Below the pieces are notes generated by a model, which did not search any database, was not told the origin of the DNA, and saw only the letters and a list, made by a program, of their open reading frames with translations. The position numbers and the translations under genes are program-made. A DNA stretch of 64,000 nucleotides from Alentia gelatinosa (Eukaryota; Annelida; Polychaeta; Phyllodocida; Polynoidae). Each line of letters begins with the position of its first letter. The stretch's first letter is position 1. The DNA is taken from the NCBI GenBank assembly GCA_950022655.1, contig OX465592.1, positions 5,353,544 to 5,417,543 of the forward strand. Direction: 5' to 3'. This document shows, piece after piece, positions 1 through 12,500 of the stretch.

Positions 1-119
1 ATGAAAACATCGCCAATGTTGTGCACAGTAGATCTAGCACTGGAAATGTGATGCGTGGTACAAATAATGATAAAACAATTTGTACACATCACATCTGTGT
101 GCCAGTCTCAAAGAGACGG

Positions 120-335
120 CACAAAATGTACATCACTTAACGGAAACAGTTAAAATAGTATGATTCGGTAAGGTGGAAACTGGGCCACTTGGTGTCACAG
201 TGTATTGGAGTAGATTTTCCCAATTGTGGTTGTTTTCCGACTACAGGCGATGTGACCAGAAAATCTGCACATCACAATTGTGTGGTTGTTTTCTGACCCA
301 GTGGTGGTTTTCTGACTGTGGTTTTCTGACTCCAG
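120..335 (+). repeat. decayed duplication of w1 acceptor region
   Basis: The block tggttgttttccgactacag/GCGATGTGACC (AG at 245-246) resembles the real junction ttttctgactccag/GTGATGTGCCC at 335/336, offset by about 89 bp. About 18 of the first 23 exon bases match. A still weaker trace may lie near 80-150. The rest of the first 335 bases is plain intron. Confidence 0.55.
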
Positions 336-503
336 GTGATGTGCCCGGAGAATCCGCAGAGCCCGCCGTCTCCAACAGTGACGTGTCCAACATGGACCTG
401 GACATCAAACTGTCGTCGAATGACCTGAAGGCAGTCGTCGACATGTTCAAAGGCGATGTGGGAGCGGAGAATATTGACCAGCTCAGCGCGCCCGGCCCCT
501 CCG
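336..503 (+). CDS. KMT2C/D: KMT2C/D exon w1 (first exon in window)
   Basis: The acceptor is ctgactccag/GTGAT and the donor CCG/gtcagt; the exon enters and leaves in phase 1. It encodes GDVPGESAEPAVS, then an acidic/amphipathic stretch (LDIKLSSNDLKAVVDMFKGD) ending APGPSG. I do not recognise a domain. A decayed copy of this acceptor and exon start lies about 89 bp upstream (AG at 245-246). Confidence 0.75.
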
Positions 504-3500
504 GTCAGTCACGCTCTCTCATTCAAATTGTCAATTATATATATGTTACTTGGCAGTATAAGAAGTCGAATTATCAAATAATAAAGTACTAATCATTTGA
601 TGTACAGGTGAAGCAAATGAACCAATGATTCTAGTAATAAATTGATTGTAAACTAAATATTAATTTACAAAGTATTGAATATATTTAAAGTGGGTATGGG
701 ATTTCCCGATTTTCTTTTTTTGGCGTTCCTAGGGTTATTCTTGAGATCAATGTAAATCCGAGGAGAAAATAAATTAACAAAAAGGACAGTTTAGCTCTCA
801 GCTAAATTTAGAATTCTCCTACAATAGCTACAAACACCGGCAGCCTTTTTTTTCCGTGTTTTTTTTGGTTTTTTAAAAAATTATTTTCGAATCCTATTCC
901 TGCCAAAAACTCTCGTACGTATTGGGTTGAATTGTCAAGTTTTGTCATTAATCTCTATCTTGTTTTCAGGTGAAGGCTCTTTTCCACTGCCGAACTTACC
1001 AACATCATTGCCAGGTCAAGGTCATCCACAGCTCCCAAGTCCAGGTCAGCCACGAATGACCTTGCCAGGTCAAAGCCCCATGATGCCCACACAGCCACTT
1101 CCAGGTCCTGTTGTCCCAAATCAAGGACTCCAGGGTCCGGGTCAGCCAGGTCAAGGTCAAGGTCATCCCGGGTCAGCACTTCCTGGTCCAGGACTTCCAG
1201 GTCAAGGTCATCCAGGTCATGGTCATATTGGCGTTCTCCAAGGTCAGACCGGGGATGACCCGCAGCAGGGTACACCGGGAAGTTTGTCGCCATTCAGTTT
1301 GTCGTCACCGTCACACGGTCACTTCCCGGCTAATGAGTTTGCAAAGTAAGTGACATCATGTTTGTGTTATGGTGCTAGCCACCTGGCTGTTCCGACATTA
1401 ATAAACAGTATAAACTGTCCCTGCTGATATATCTTCAGACATGCTGGTAGAAATAGAAACTGCCCCTTCTGATATATTGTGAAAACATGACGTGGCTATA
1501 TGCTACTCCCTTAGTGATGCTACCTTCAATGGCAGTTATTAGAACAGTCCCTAACAACTGTAACCATGGTGCACTGTCAGCTGTGACATCATAGTGTCAG
1601 CAACCGTCTCCCCATTGTCTCTATAGTGGTCTATGGAGACTTCACAGTCATAAACTCTGATTTTACAATAGGATATTATGATAAAGTTTGAGATGACAAA
1701 CCTAAGGGAAGGAAAACCAAAGGTTTTGCAATGCTCTGCTCATCAGGCATCTTAATCAGCTTGGAGGGTTGTGTCAAGGTGTCAGATCCTTTGATGTCGA
1801 CGTATGCTGGCATTCTGGGTTATGTTAACTGATGATATATCGTCTGCCGAGCTGGTAGAAGTACAAAATTAGTAATAAATGTTATGGTGGACATTTTCTG
1901 AAACTTGTGTCTTGTTTTCACAGCCACTCTCCGTTCCCCGAGGCAGGCCCTGGTAGCGGTGTGTGGCCACAGGCCGGGCCCGCTGGTCCGGGGATGGGCC
2001 CAGTCCCCAATACAGGCCCTGCAGCTGGCCCGGGCGCAGGCCCCTCCCCGACACCCACCCCGACCCCAGGCACCACCCCGGGCACAGGCGAAGAGGGCGA
2101 GACGGAGATCCTCTCCTACAACAAACGTAACATCCAGAAGTGGGAGAAGGACGAGCCGCTCGGGGAAATGGCGACCATCTCTCCAGTGCTCTACTGTAAT
2201 ATCAACCACCCAGACCTCAAAACCCAGCACCCAGGTACGCAGCTCGCGTCAGAAATCTGTTTCAGAATTTTTTTTTTTTTCTTATTTATTTTCATATAAT
2301 CTATGTTTTTGAGTTTGTCCTACCCTTGATATCATTCTCCATAGAATTAACATTGTGTGGCAGTATGCTACCGTTATGCCATAAAATATTCATATGCCAC
2401 ACGTGACATATGAAGTACATGCGGCAGGGTAGGATAAAATCTAAACGTCACTCAATTCCATATAATTGTATACATGGCTTTTGTTGTCTTCTGCTGCAGA
2501 TATCACTCAGCTCCACTTTGTGATATCATTCCGCGAAGAAAACTCATGCCATATAAACAACCATATGGAATTTCGTGAGTTTTCTTGATAATATTTTCAT
2601 GTGATCAATGTCTTTGAGGCCTGTAATCAGTGGATTTTAAATCTGTAATCTATGGTAATGTGTCCTGACTGCTGAGAAACAATGGGTAATGATTTACTGC
2701 AGCCCCATCCATTGTTGACGGGGACTTCGCAAAAGGTGAATATTAACATCTGGCTTTTTCTTTGTCCTCAGAGTGGAGCGAACGAGCGAAGCAGATTGCC
2801 AAGATTTGGCGTAAAGTGCCCACGGAGAAGCGGGCTCCCTTTCTGGTGAGTAGTTGACGTCATGTCGTGTCAGCGTTCTTGTCGTCTATCTTTTGTTTCT
2901 CCGAATGATGTGGCAGATTTCCCGGTAGTGACCTGGACCGGTCCAGAACTAGTCTTACACCTCTATATTCCCCTTGGCTTTTTGAGCTTTGTCGATATTT
3001 ACGGGAAACGAGAAGTTACTCAAGACCTACCCCCATGTCGGTAGAACGAAACATCTCTATACCTAGTTGCTTGAATGTTTATAGATTTGTAATCTTTCTA
3101 TCAATATCGTGATTCTCAAACCAAATGAATATTTTTTTTCTCCATGATTTATTTTTTCCATTGCTTGTGGCACTTGACCCGTGCGTTTTGCTCCAAGCTT
3201 TCTGCAGGCGCAGACCTTGTATTCTTTTGATTTATGGTTATTTGAAGTAAATCTGTGAGAACGAAACGCGTAGTACAGAGATGCCAGTCCTCGCGGTGAG
3301 AACTACCAGCCTTCAGTCCACTCGCCACTATCAAACGTGTGAAAATGGTAATACAGGGAGACAGCGATAGTGTGGCTGAATAGAATCTACTCCATGTTGT
3401 TCTGAATACCTCAAAATCGGTCAATATTTCCTACACAAAAAAACAAGGGACAGATGCAATTCAGCCACACTCAATATGTCTCCTTTATTATCATATACCT

Positions 3501-6500
3501 GGAAATCATAAAAGAAATCATTCAAAAAAAGTCACGTAGCACGGGTTGTACTATTATATATAGTTCGTCACTGCGACGAATGGAATCCGTACAGCTGGCC
3601 AGTAAGTTTAAGACATTCGCGCACAGGTATATGATAAGAAGAAGGGAAACAATAGTTTCTGATATAACAAACAGCAGGTTTATTAAGTCACTGAAGATTA
3701 TAGAATATCTTCCTTCTTTAGCCCCAGGAATTGTCAGATCACTTCACTCTGTGTTTACAGAGGAGTTCCAAAACAAGGCTTGAGAGTAGGTTACAGTAGA
3801 AATATACCTGGACTTGTAACATTAACATATCTAATTCATTTTAACCATGAGAGAAAGAAAAGAGTCTTAGTTTCCTTAATTATTCAACTGGCATCTCTTG
3901 ATTAATTAAAAAAATGGGAATTATGAACACACACAAAAAGGTCACTTTAGGAGGGAACCAACACCAAATTAAACTCTGATATGATTTTTGGCTTTGGGGG
4001 TTTTTGATTTTAGTTTGAATGGACCTGTTTACAGCTGAATATTACCTTGTGTTGTGTGTGGCCATGTGAAGCGTAACTCTGCCCCAGCCCCTGGCCGCCC
4101 CGGCTGTGTCAGCTGACTGCACCGCTGTGTCCTGCTAATTTGGTGGTGGGACATCAGTTCGGAGAGCGAGACCCGCAGCCAACCGCTCCGCCTCAGCCCC
4201 AACACCACCCTGTCTCACCGGGGTAATCCACATTGTCAAAATATGCTCTACTTCTCGACAAGAAATAACTATTCATTTAAGCACCAGAGCTGAAGATTTT
4301 TTTTTATCCAGTTTTCTTGGGATATAATTTTGTCATAGATCATGCTATGTTTTAAAACAAATTATAAACAAAACAAAGAAATTAGAACAAATTTAAGTGG
4401 TCATCAAAATCTAGTAGACAGAAAACCATGCTCGGTGTCGAGAAGTCGAGTAGATGAAAGGCTGGGTGGTGGAGAGCTGACTGAGTGGTTGGCCGGGGCT
4501 CGGACCGGTCGGCTAACCCCTCGCCCGGTCTCTTTCTATGAACATTACATAGTTGTTATGCTTTTTAGGCCAAAGCACGAGAAAACCGCTCCAACTTCCG
4601 TCAGCAGAAAGCCCAGAAGGTAATGCCTCCCACACCATCGTGTTCAACATCGCCTCTCTCCGAGTCTACTACATCACTCCTCTGTTTCATTTTTCCTCTG
4701 TTTCTCTTGTGGAGCAAAGCCACAACCTTATTTCTGCGTTTCTCTGTGAGCTGCTGCTGCTGCTGCTGGTGTGGCCCCGCGCTGCTAGGTGCCGCTGGTG
4801 GTGATGTGACCCCACGCCACTAGGTGTCGCCGCTGCTGGTGCTCTGCCCCTCTGCCACCAGGAGTCGCTGCTGCTCACGGTGATGTGGCTCTGTGCCACT
4901 AGGTGCCGCTACTGGTGGTGTGACCCTGTGCCACCAGCGGTCGCTACTGCTGGTGATGTGGCCCTGCACCACTAGGTGCCGTTGCTGCTGCTGGTGGTGG
5001 TGTGGCCCCGCGCCGCTAGGTGCCGCTGACTAACGCTTGTTGCTGTTGTACGCTCTGTGTCAGCTCGCTCCTCAGATGACTGCAGCACTTTGGCTTTTCT
5101 CGTCTCTTCTTGTGTATTTTTTGCGTGTATATTTTCTGTACTTAAGCTCACAGTGCCGGCACGCGTCTTGGCACCTCCTTCGTTACTTACTGAATGACCT
5201 GACTGATAACTGTAGAGGTTAATTGGTATTCGTTAATTAACTGCTGCTGCTCATCGACGTAGGTTTGAAATGTGCTCACTCCATTTTTAACATAAGTGAC
5301 TTACTGCATCATGTACAAAAAAGCGAGTGAGGTTTTACTTTCATTTGACTAATTTGTATTTAACGTAGAGGATAGAGTGTGCGGTGACATCCGGCCATAC
5401 TGAGTAGTATCGTGCTAGGAGGCTAGATAGTTAGCCGGAGAGTTGTTTGACACTGTGCGGTTTGTACCATATTAATCTTTCGGGCTAACCCGGTCCGCAA
5501 GGGTCGGACCGCTCATTACTAACTGGTGGAGGAGAAATTCATGACTAACCTGCGTTCTCTTAACCTCCATTTTAGAGTTTGACTTGTGGATAATTTTAGT
5601 TCGTTACGAAGCTGGGGAACTTCACACTGCCTGCTACATGGCTTCCTTGTTTTGGTGTAGACACACATTTTGGTTTTGGTGTGGTTAGACAGATCAGAAC
5701 ACGCATCTTCAATATATTTCAATCATAGTTCCCACAAAATATTGAAACAAAATTACTCTTTATATATAAACAATCTTGGCTTTAGTGATAAAGGTATGAT
5801 ACCTAGTTTAAATCGCATTTCTTAATTATAGCTGACATTTATATTTTTAAAGAAAACAAAGGAAATTATTTTTTATAAAATACTGTGACATAATAGACTA
5901 ATTTTTCCTACTGGCAGAGGTCTAAGAGGACAACATTTATTGTGATTAGAGAATTTTCGTATGACTTGTGTCTCACTGTTTGGCTGGTGTCTTCCTTAGG
6001 CTGGGGCTGCGCTGCACAGACGTAGGGAGGGGGACGAGACGATGCCTCCGCCCCCACCGCCAGGCCCACCGGGCATCAATAAGCGCAACATAACCCAGAC
6101 AGACCAAAGTCTCAAGGTGAGCTCTCAGTGTTGTCTGGGAAAACATGCAACAAGCAAACAAAAATCACCACTTTAACAGCATGCAACAAACGTTAGAAAA
6201 TAACCACTTTCACAGTGTGCAATAAACATACAAAAATCGCCAATTTCACAATATGTAACATGTGTACAAAAATCGCCACTTTCACAGCATGCAACAAACA
6301 CACAAAATTGCCACTTTCACAGAATACAACAAACACACAAAAATGACACTTTTACAGAATGCAACAAATATACAAAAATCACCACTTTCACAGTGTGCAA
6401 CAAACATAGAAGAATCACCACTTTCACATCATGCAATGAAAATACAAAAATCATCACTTATCACCAACGTGATAACGTGTACAAAAATTGCCACTTTAAT

Positions 6501-9500
6501 AGCATGCAACAAACATTTGAAAATCACCACTTTCACATGCATGCAACAGACATACAAAAATGACCACTTTACAAGCATGCAACAGACATACAAAAATGAC
6601 CACTTTCGCAGCAGGCAACAGACATACAAAAATTATCACTTTCACAACATGCAATAAACATACAAAAATCATCGCTTATCACCACTTTCACATGGGTTTT
6701 CTTGTTGTAACCACTGCTTGTATCTGAGCATCATTGACAAAGTTTCCTCCGTTTAGGATCAGAAGGTGGCTGAGCAGGAAGCTCAGTGGAAGGAGATGCA
6801 GCAGCGCATCGGACAGCAGCAGCAGCAGCCGTTAGAGCCGGGCCAACTGCCCTCAGTCACGTCCCCAGTCGGGCCTGGCCCACAGTTACCGGGTGCTCAG
6901 AGCCCAACCAGCCAGGGTCCGACACCGCCCGGCACACCGAAGACCCCAACCACCCCGCAAACCGCATCCACTCCAGGTACGGACAAGTCGGACCCAGCCT
7001 CGGGGCCCGGGCTGGCCAGTGGCATGCCGACTGTAGCGCAGGCGCTGGCTCAGCCTCCGACTGCCATGGAGGAGAAACCTACAGGTACGTGGACTTAAAC
7101 AAACCAGACTCATCTCTCAGGGGGAGTTGGTGATGGGAGGAAGGGGTCGTGTAAGGAATGGGAACATAAAAATTAAATACTGATAACCTGTGAACCAATT
7201 CCCAATATTTCGATTAGGTGAGAATTTATTGAACATTATATATTCAGTGGAGAATATTCTATAGGGGACAAACAGATACACCACTCCCAGCCTCTAGAAT
7301 TTTTTTTTTTTTTACATAACATGAAACTAACAAACCAGCTTATGAACATGGTAACGTATTGAAAGAAATAAGCACAATAAAGTATTTTAGGTTTCTCCAT
7401 TGAAAAATACAAGGTTAAGTCGCGTTCATTACCAGGCATAAAATGAAACTACATTTATGTGTCTCAAACTTGCAGCTCGTACAACACCAAGTAGCCAGGT
7501 GGGGAGCGAGAGCCCAGTGAAGGCTGGATGGGACCAATCAAAGTTCAGCCTTGCCGCTGGTCAGCAGCCATCGCCCACCACCACCACATCATCTCAGCCG
7601 ACATTTGTCCGGCCATCAGACCCGTATGCCCAGGCACCGGGCACCCCGCACCCTGGCTCTCCAGCAAGCAACCAGTTTCAGAACATGTTGATGCAGCAGC
7701 GAGTATCTGCAGGTCAGCCGGCGGGGATGCGACCCCCGCACCCCGGTCAGACCTCCCCGATGTTCGTCAAGCCCACAGGGCCAGCGCCTACTCTGAGCCG
7801 CTCTAACTCACACGACCCATACAGTCAGCCACCTGGCACGCCCAGGCCGGCCTCCGACCCATATGCACAGCAGCCAGGCACACCTCACCCAGACGCCATG
7901 GGTCGGCTCCACCATGACCCGTTCAGCAGGCCTGGCGGGGCAACTCCGACCGATGACCCATATGCCCACCCGCCCGGCACCCCACAGGCCGACCAATTCC
8001 ACCCACGCACCTCCATGGCGCCACCTAGCCCCTCCTACCCGGGGCCCAGGATGGTTGGTGGAGACCCGTTTGGTGCCAAGGCACGTGGCTTTATGGGGCA
8101 GACCTCCCCAGGAGATCCATATGCACATCAGCCAGCCACACCACACCCGTCATCAGGCGGGCAGGACCCTTACGCGCACCCCCCGGGCACCCCGCGTCAG
8201 ATGCCGGCTGACCCGTATGCCCATCCACCAGGCACCCCGATGCCGGGCCATGCTGGGCCCGCTGACAGCAGCTCACTGCACCAGGACATCCAGCAGATGC
8301 TGCAGAACAGGCTCAAGGCAGTCGACTCGGCCCGACACGATGGGACCGGAATGGTGAGTACCTCTATGTGACCTGTTCGTCAAACGCAGCATCCCGTACT
8401 CCCCTCACAGCCAATCGGTTCTCCTCACAGCAACTGGCCATCTCCCCACCCAGCCGCCAGTCGGAACTCACCCCAGAACTAGCGTCTGAGAGTGTCAGTT
8501 TTTGCTGTGAGGATGAAGAAATTGATTGGCTCCGATATGCAGCTTGCAGCAGTCGTGCCCTCCATGTTGACCTTGTCAGTATGTTCCTCGATGTGCCCCA
8601 CATTTTACTGATGTTGTCATGCTAAGTGTTTGTCGGGAAAAAGAATGGAGGGGAATGAAGTGACACATGGGCTGTGGGGTTAAAAGTGGCAATATTTGAG
8701 GTCAAATGAAGGTCATTCCTAGGGTCGCTCTAACCGTTTGCACTTGGTAACTTAACGTTGTTTTACAAGTATGCTTTCATGGGTGCTACTCTGCTGTATT
8801 TTAGTATCTTAACAATACGTTTAAGCTGATTCCCATTAATATTCTTTTTCTTGTTTTACTTCATGTGCTTAGTCTGTTCTTCACTAATTTCTATTATGTA
8901 TTTTTTTTTTATTTAACATAGTTTGGTGTCTTAGTACATCACTTTCGTTAATCTCTGAAAACTAATCAGTTTTAACTCTTTGTTTAGTGCTAGCGTTTTG
9001 TCTGTGTGTTTCATTAACTAGCTATTGTTACATTCATAGTCTAGCTGTTTTTCATTTTAATGTGTTGACTATTTTCTCTTAGCAATTCTTGGAGAATTAA
9101 ATCATGAAACATCTTCAGGATATCTCCTAAAAGAAATATACTTTCAAAGAAATCAAAGGGAAAAAAATCTCCAAGAACTGCTAACTCGATCAGTTATTGA
9201 TATTTCGTTTAATTGTAGTGCTGACCTTGAGTTAACCTTGACCCTTTAATTTGACCTTCTGCCCTTGCGCTGACCTCTGCCGTGCCTCCTTGCGTAACGT
9301 GGGCTGTGTTGCGCTTTGACCTTGTTGTGCCCTTGACGTAGTACCGTGGGGGTTATCTGGGGCCCGGGAGAGCGTTCGGCGGCGCGCGGTCTCAGGCGGC
9401 CTGGCCCGGCCTGGCCTGCCACGTCTACGGGGTAAGTGAACTCTGAGTGGTGAAGGGCCACCACCCGTCAGCCGTCCTCATCCTCCTCATCCTGCCCCCA

Positions 9501-12500
9501 GCCTGCTGCTTGCCTGCGCTTATCTGTCCTCCCGCCCGCCACACACAACACATCCTGGCACTACCAGCATCCTGCCCGCCACACACAACACAAATCCTGC
9601 CACAACCACCATCCCGCCTACATGACACACAGCACACATCCCGCCTCGACCATCACTCCGCCCGCCACCACACACATCCTGCCACAACTACCATCACTCC
9701 GCCCGCCACCACACACATCCTGCCACAACTACCATCCTGCCCACCACACACACATCCCGCCACAAACTACCATCCTGCCCACCACACACACATCCCGCCA
9801 CAACTACCATCCCGCCCACCACACGCGACACACATCCACTAGTCCGCCCACCACAACATACACTGCCCAGTCTCCGAGACAGAAGTCAAAGGAAAAGAAA
9901 TCTGAAATTCACATTCAAAATCCAGAAGTTCAGATTTTTAGATAAGGGGAGAAATTAGCCCATGCACATCTCGAAAATAATGTAATGTATCAACGAAATA
10001 TTGAATTTGAACTATTAAAAAAAAATTGTTGATGCTGGGAGGTGTGATATGGTAAAAATGAAAAATCATTGGGTCACAATGCACGATCATTGGGTCACAA
10101 TGCACGATCATTGGGTCACAATGCACGATCATTGGGTCACAATGCACGACCATTGAGTCATAATGCACGGCCATTGAGTCACAATGCATGGCCATTGGGT
10201 CATAATGTGTTAGCATTGGGTCACAATGCACAATCATTGGGTCACAAATCATGATCATTGGGCCACTATGCATGACCATTGGGTCACGATGCATGATCAT
10301 TGGGTTACAATTCATGATCATTGGGTCACAATTTGGTAGCTTTGGACCACATTGTCCTTCCATTCTGAGCTGTAACTGCAGCTTTTTTTCACGAATTCAA
10401 TATGAAATCCTTCTCTCTGTGGATGGGGGCACTACCCACTACCCATTATAGGGGCACCATGTTCGGAAAAATTGCTGAATTGACTTGCACTGTCAATCCA
10501 GCGACTCTATTTACTTATTGTTGTATATATTCAAAAGCCAAGTGTGTTGAGTGAGAAGTAGATATACTTTTAGACTTCTGTTCTTGAGACTGGGTCAACA
10601 GGACTTTTAGAGGGTCATCACCAACGATCTCCCCCAGAACAAGGCCCTGTCTATGCCGGCCGTGAGTCGGCGTGTAGCATTCGTGGTAAATGGTTATTGG
10701 TGGCGGTTGTGGTATTCAAAACCGAAATGTGCATGTAAATAATTCAGAGTGATTCACCTCATAAAACCTTCTGAGGAGGCTAGAATTAAAATATAGATCC
10801 TGGAATCATATATCTAGAAATTAGTTTAAGTGTGATGTAAAAGATGTACATAAAGCATAGCGAACAGATGTACAAGATATGTATATACATATTACATGCA
10901 TAGAACCTCGTGACATGTTGAGAAAGTGTATATACAAAGACCCTGGTGATGTTTTTAAAGGTTGTATATATGTAGATCTAGTTTTAGGTCCATTATACGA
11001 TAGAAAAAACTGCAGATTTACGAATATGCGTATGGTATCAAATTGTAAATTTGTCCATATGGACCTGGTTTAAGGCTGCGTCTAAGCACTGCTCATCACT
11101 CCGGTGGGTGTTTCGCCTATTCGCTTGTCAAGAACTTGTCAGTCCAGGCGTAATATCTGACTGTATTGCTCACTCCATTCTGCAGTGACTTGTGAAGTCT
11201 GAGGAAATAATCCCAATATCTGAAAATATATTTTTCACGTTTTAGTGTGTGAAAATAGTTTTAATATCTTAAATACACAAAACTTAATTCCCTCCAAAAT
11301 ATTAAAAGTTCTACCTACTATTTTCCAAGCTTATATTCACTGTATAGAAGGCTCATACAAAATTAACTGTTATTTTATGTTAATTTCCCTAAGATGTGAG
11401 TTGAAATGCCATCTGCGAGTTTGGGCAAAGCTTTCCTCCAACTTCTCTGGCCTGAGTCAGGTTTGATTCCCAGTTTCAGTCCAGTCACATTGCAAAGTCT
11501 TGGAGAAGACTTAGTGACTTTTTGTAGCTTGGTGATGCTGGTTGGAAACGACTGGTTGCGGGTATGCCTCCCCGTCCTTTGACAAAACATGTCAGTTGTA
11601 GTGTTCTGGTTTTCCACTTTTCTGCAGCAATCCCTGTTTCTTTTCTAGTTTACAAAATTATTTTTCTTGTATAAAACAAAGATATTCTAAATTGAGCCGT
11701 ATTCACGCCAATAAAACTGGTTTGAACCTCTCCACACACCCTCCGGCCTATTCCATGGCCAACATTGTTTTCTCAGTCTCTATGAGGCAGTTAATTCCAC
11801 ATAAAAATATTTCCTTTTTTTCTGACCCCAACTGACATCAGTGTTACATGAACCCTGCCTGTGTACGTGGTTAACGTAGAGAGGTCTGCTCCTTGGTGAC
11901 TTTCAGACTTACAGCGGGGCCGACTGGGCCTCTCTCGCCGACGACCCCGAGGCAGTAAGTGACGCACGACCTCTGGTGACGTCACGTCACGTGACACATT
12001 CTCTGTCACTTTGTTTCCGTTTTCAAGTTTTTGGCGTGTCTGAGTGAAATAGTTCACCTAAATACAGCTTTGTGTGTATTAACATTAAATATTACGTAGA
12101 GCTCACTGTAAGCTGGGGGCGGGCCCCCCTTCCTCCCCCCTACAGCCACCCTCGTCGTCCCTAGTGTTCTCACCTGCCTTGACAAACCTGCAAAAGTCTT
12201 CACCTCTGTATTTTTTACGAAAGATCTTGCACAACAAAGTTGATTGATGAAATATCCTAGGCGTTTCTAGAGACTATTTCCTACTGCATCTTTCTTCATA
12301 GATTTGTTCTTCCCTTACCATCAAATCTTTTCTCTCCACGTATTCGGTCAATTTCTACAATTCACATATTAGATTTAGTTCAATAAAGCCCCAACAGGAG
12401 CCACATTATTTTTATATCTTTAACGAGCTAGACTTTTATAATTTAGACTTGTAATTTAGGTTTATTTCAATTTTTTCGTTCATTTAGGTATAAATACCTT

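Noticed and set aside
9620..9945. His/Thr/Pro-rich 107- and 131-codon frames
   Set aside because: CCGCCACAAC/ACACACATCC repeat; no splice support.
9938..10363. 141-codon minus-strand frame with IVHCDPM repeats
   Set aside because: 21 bp minisatellite, intronic, codon-multiple unit.
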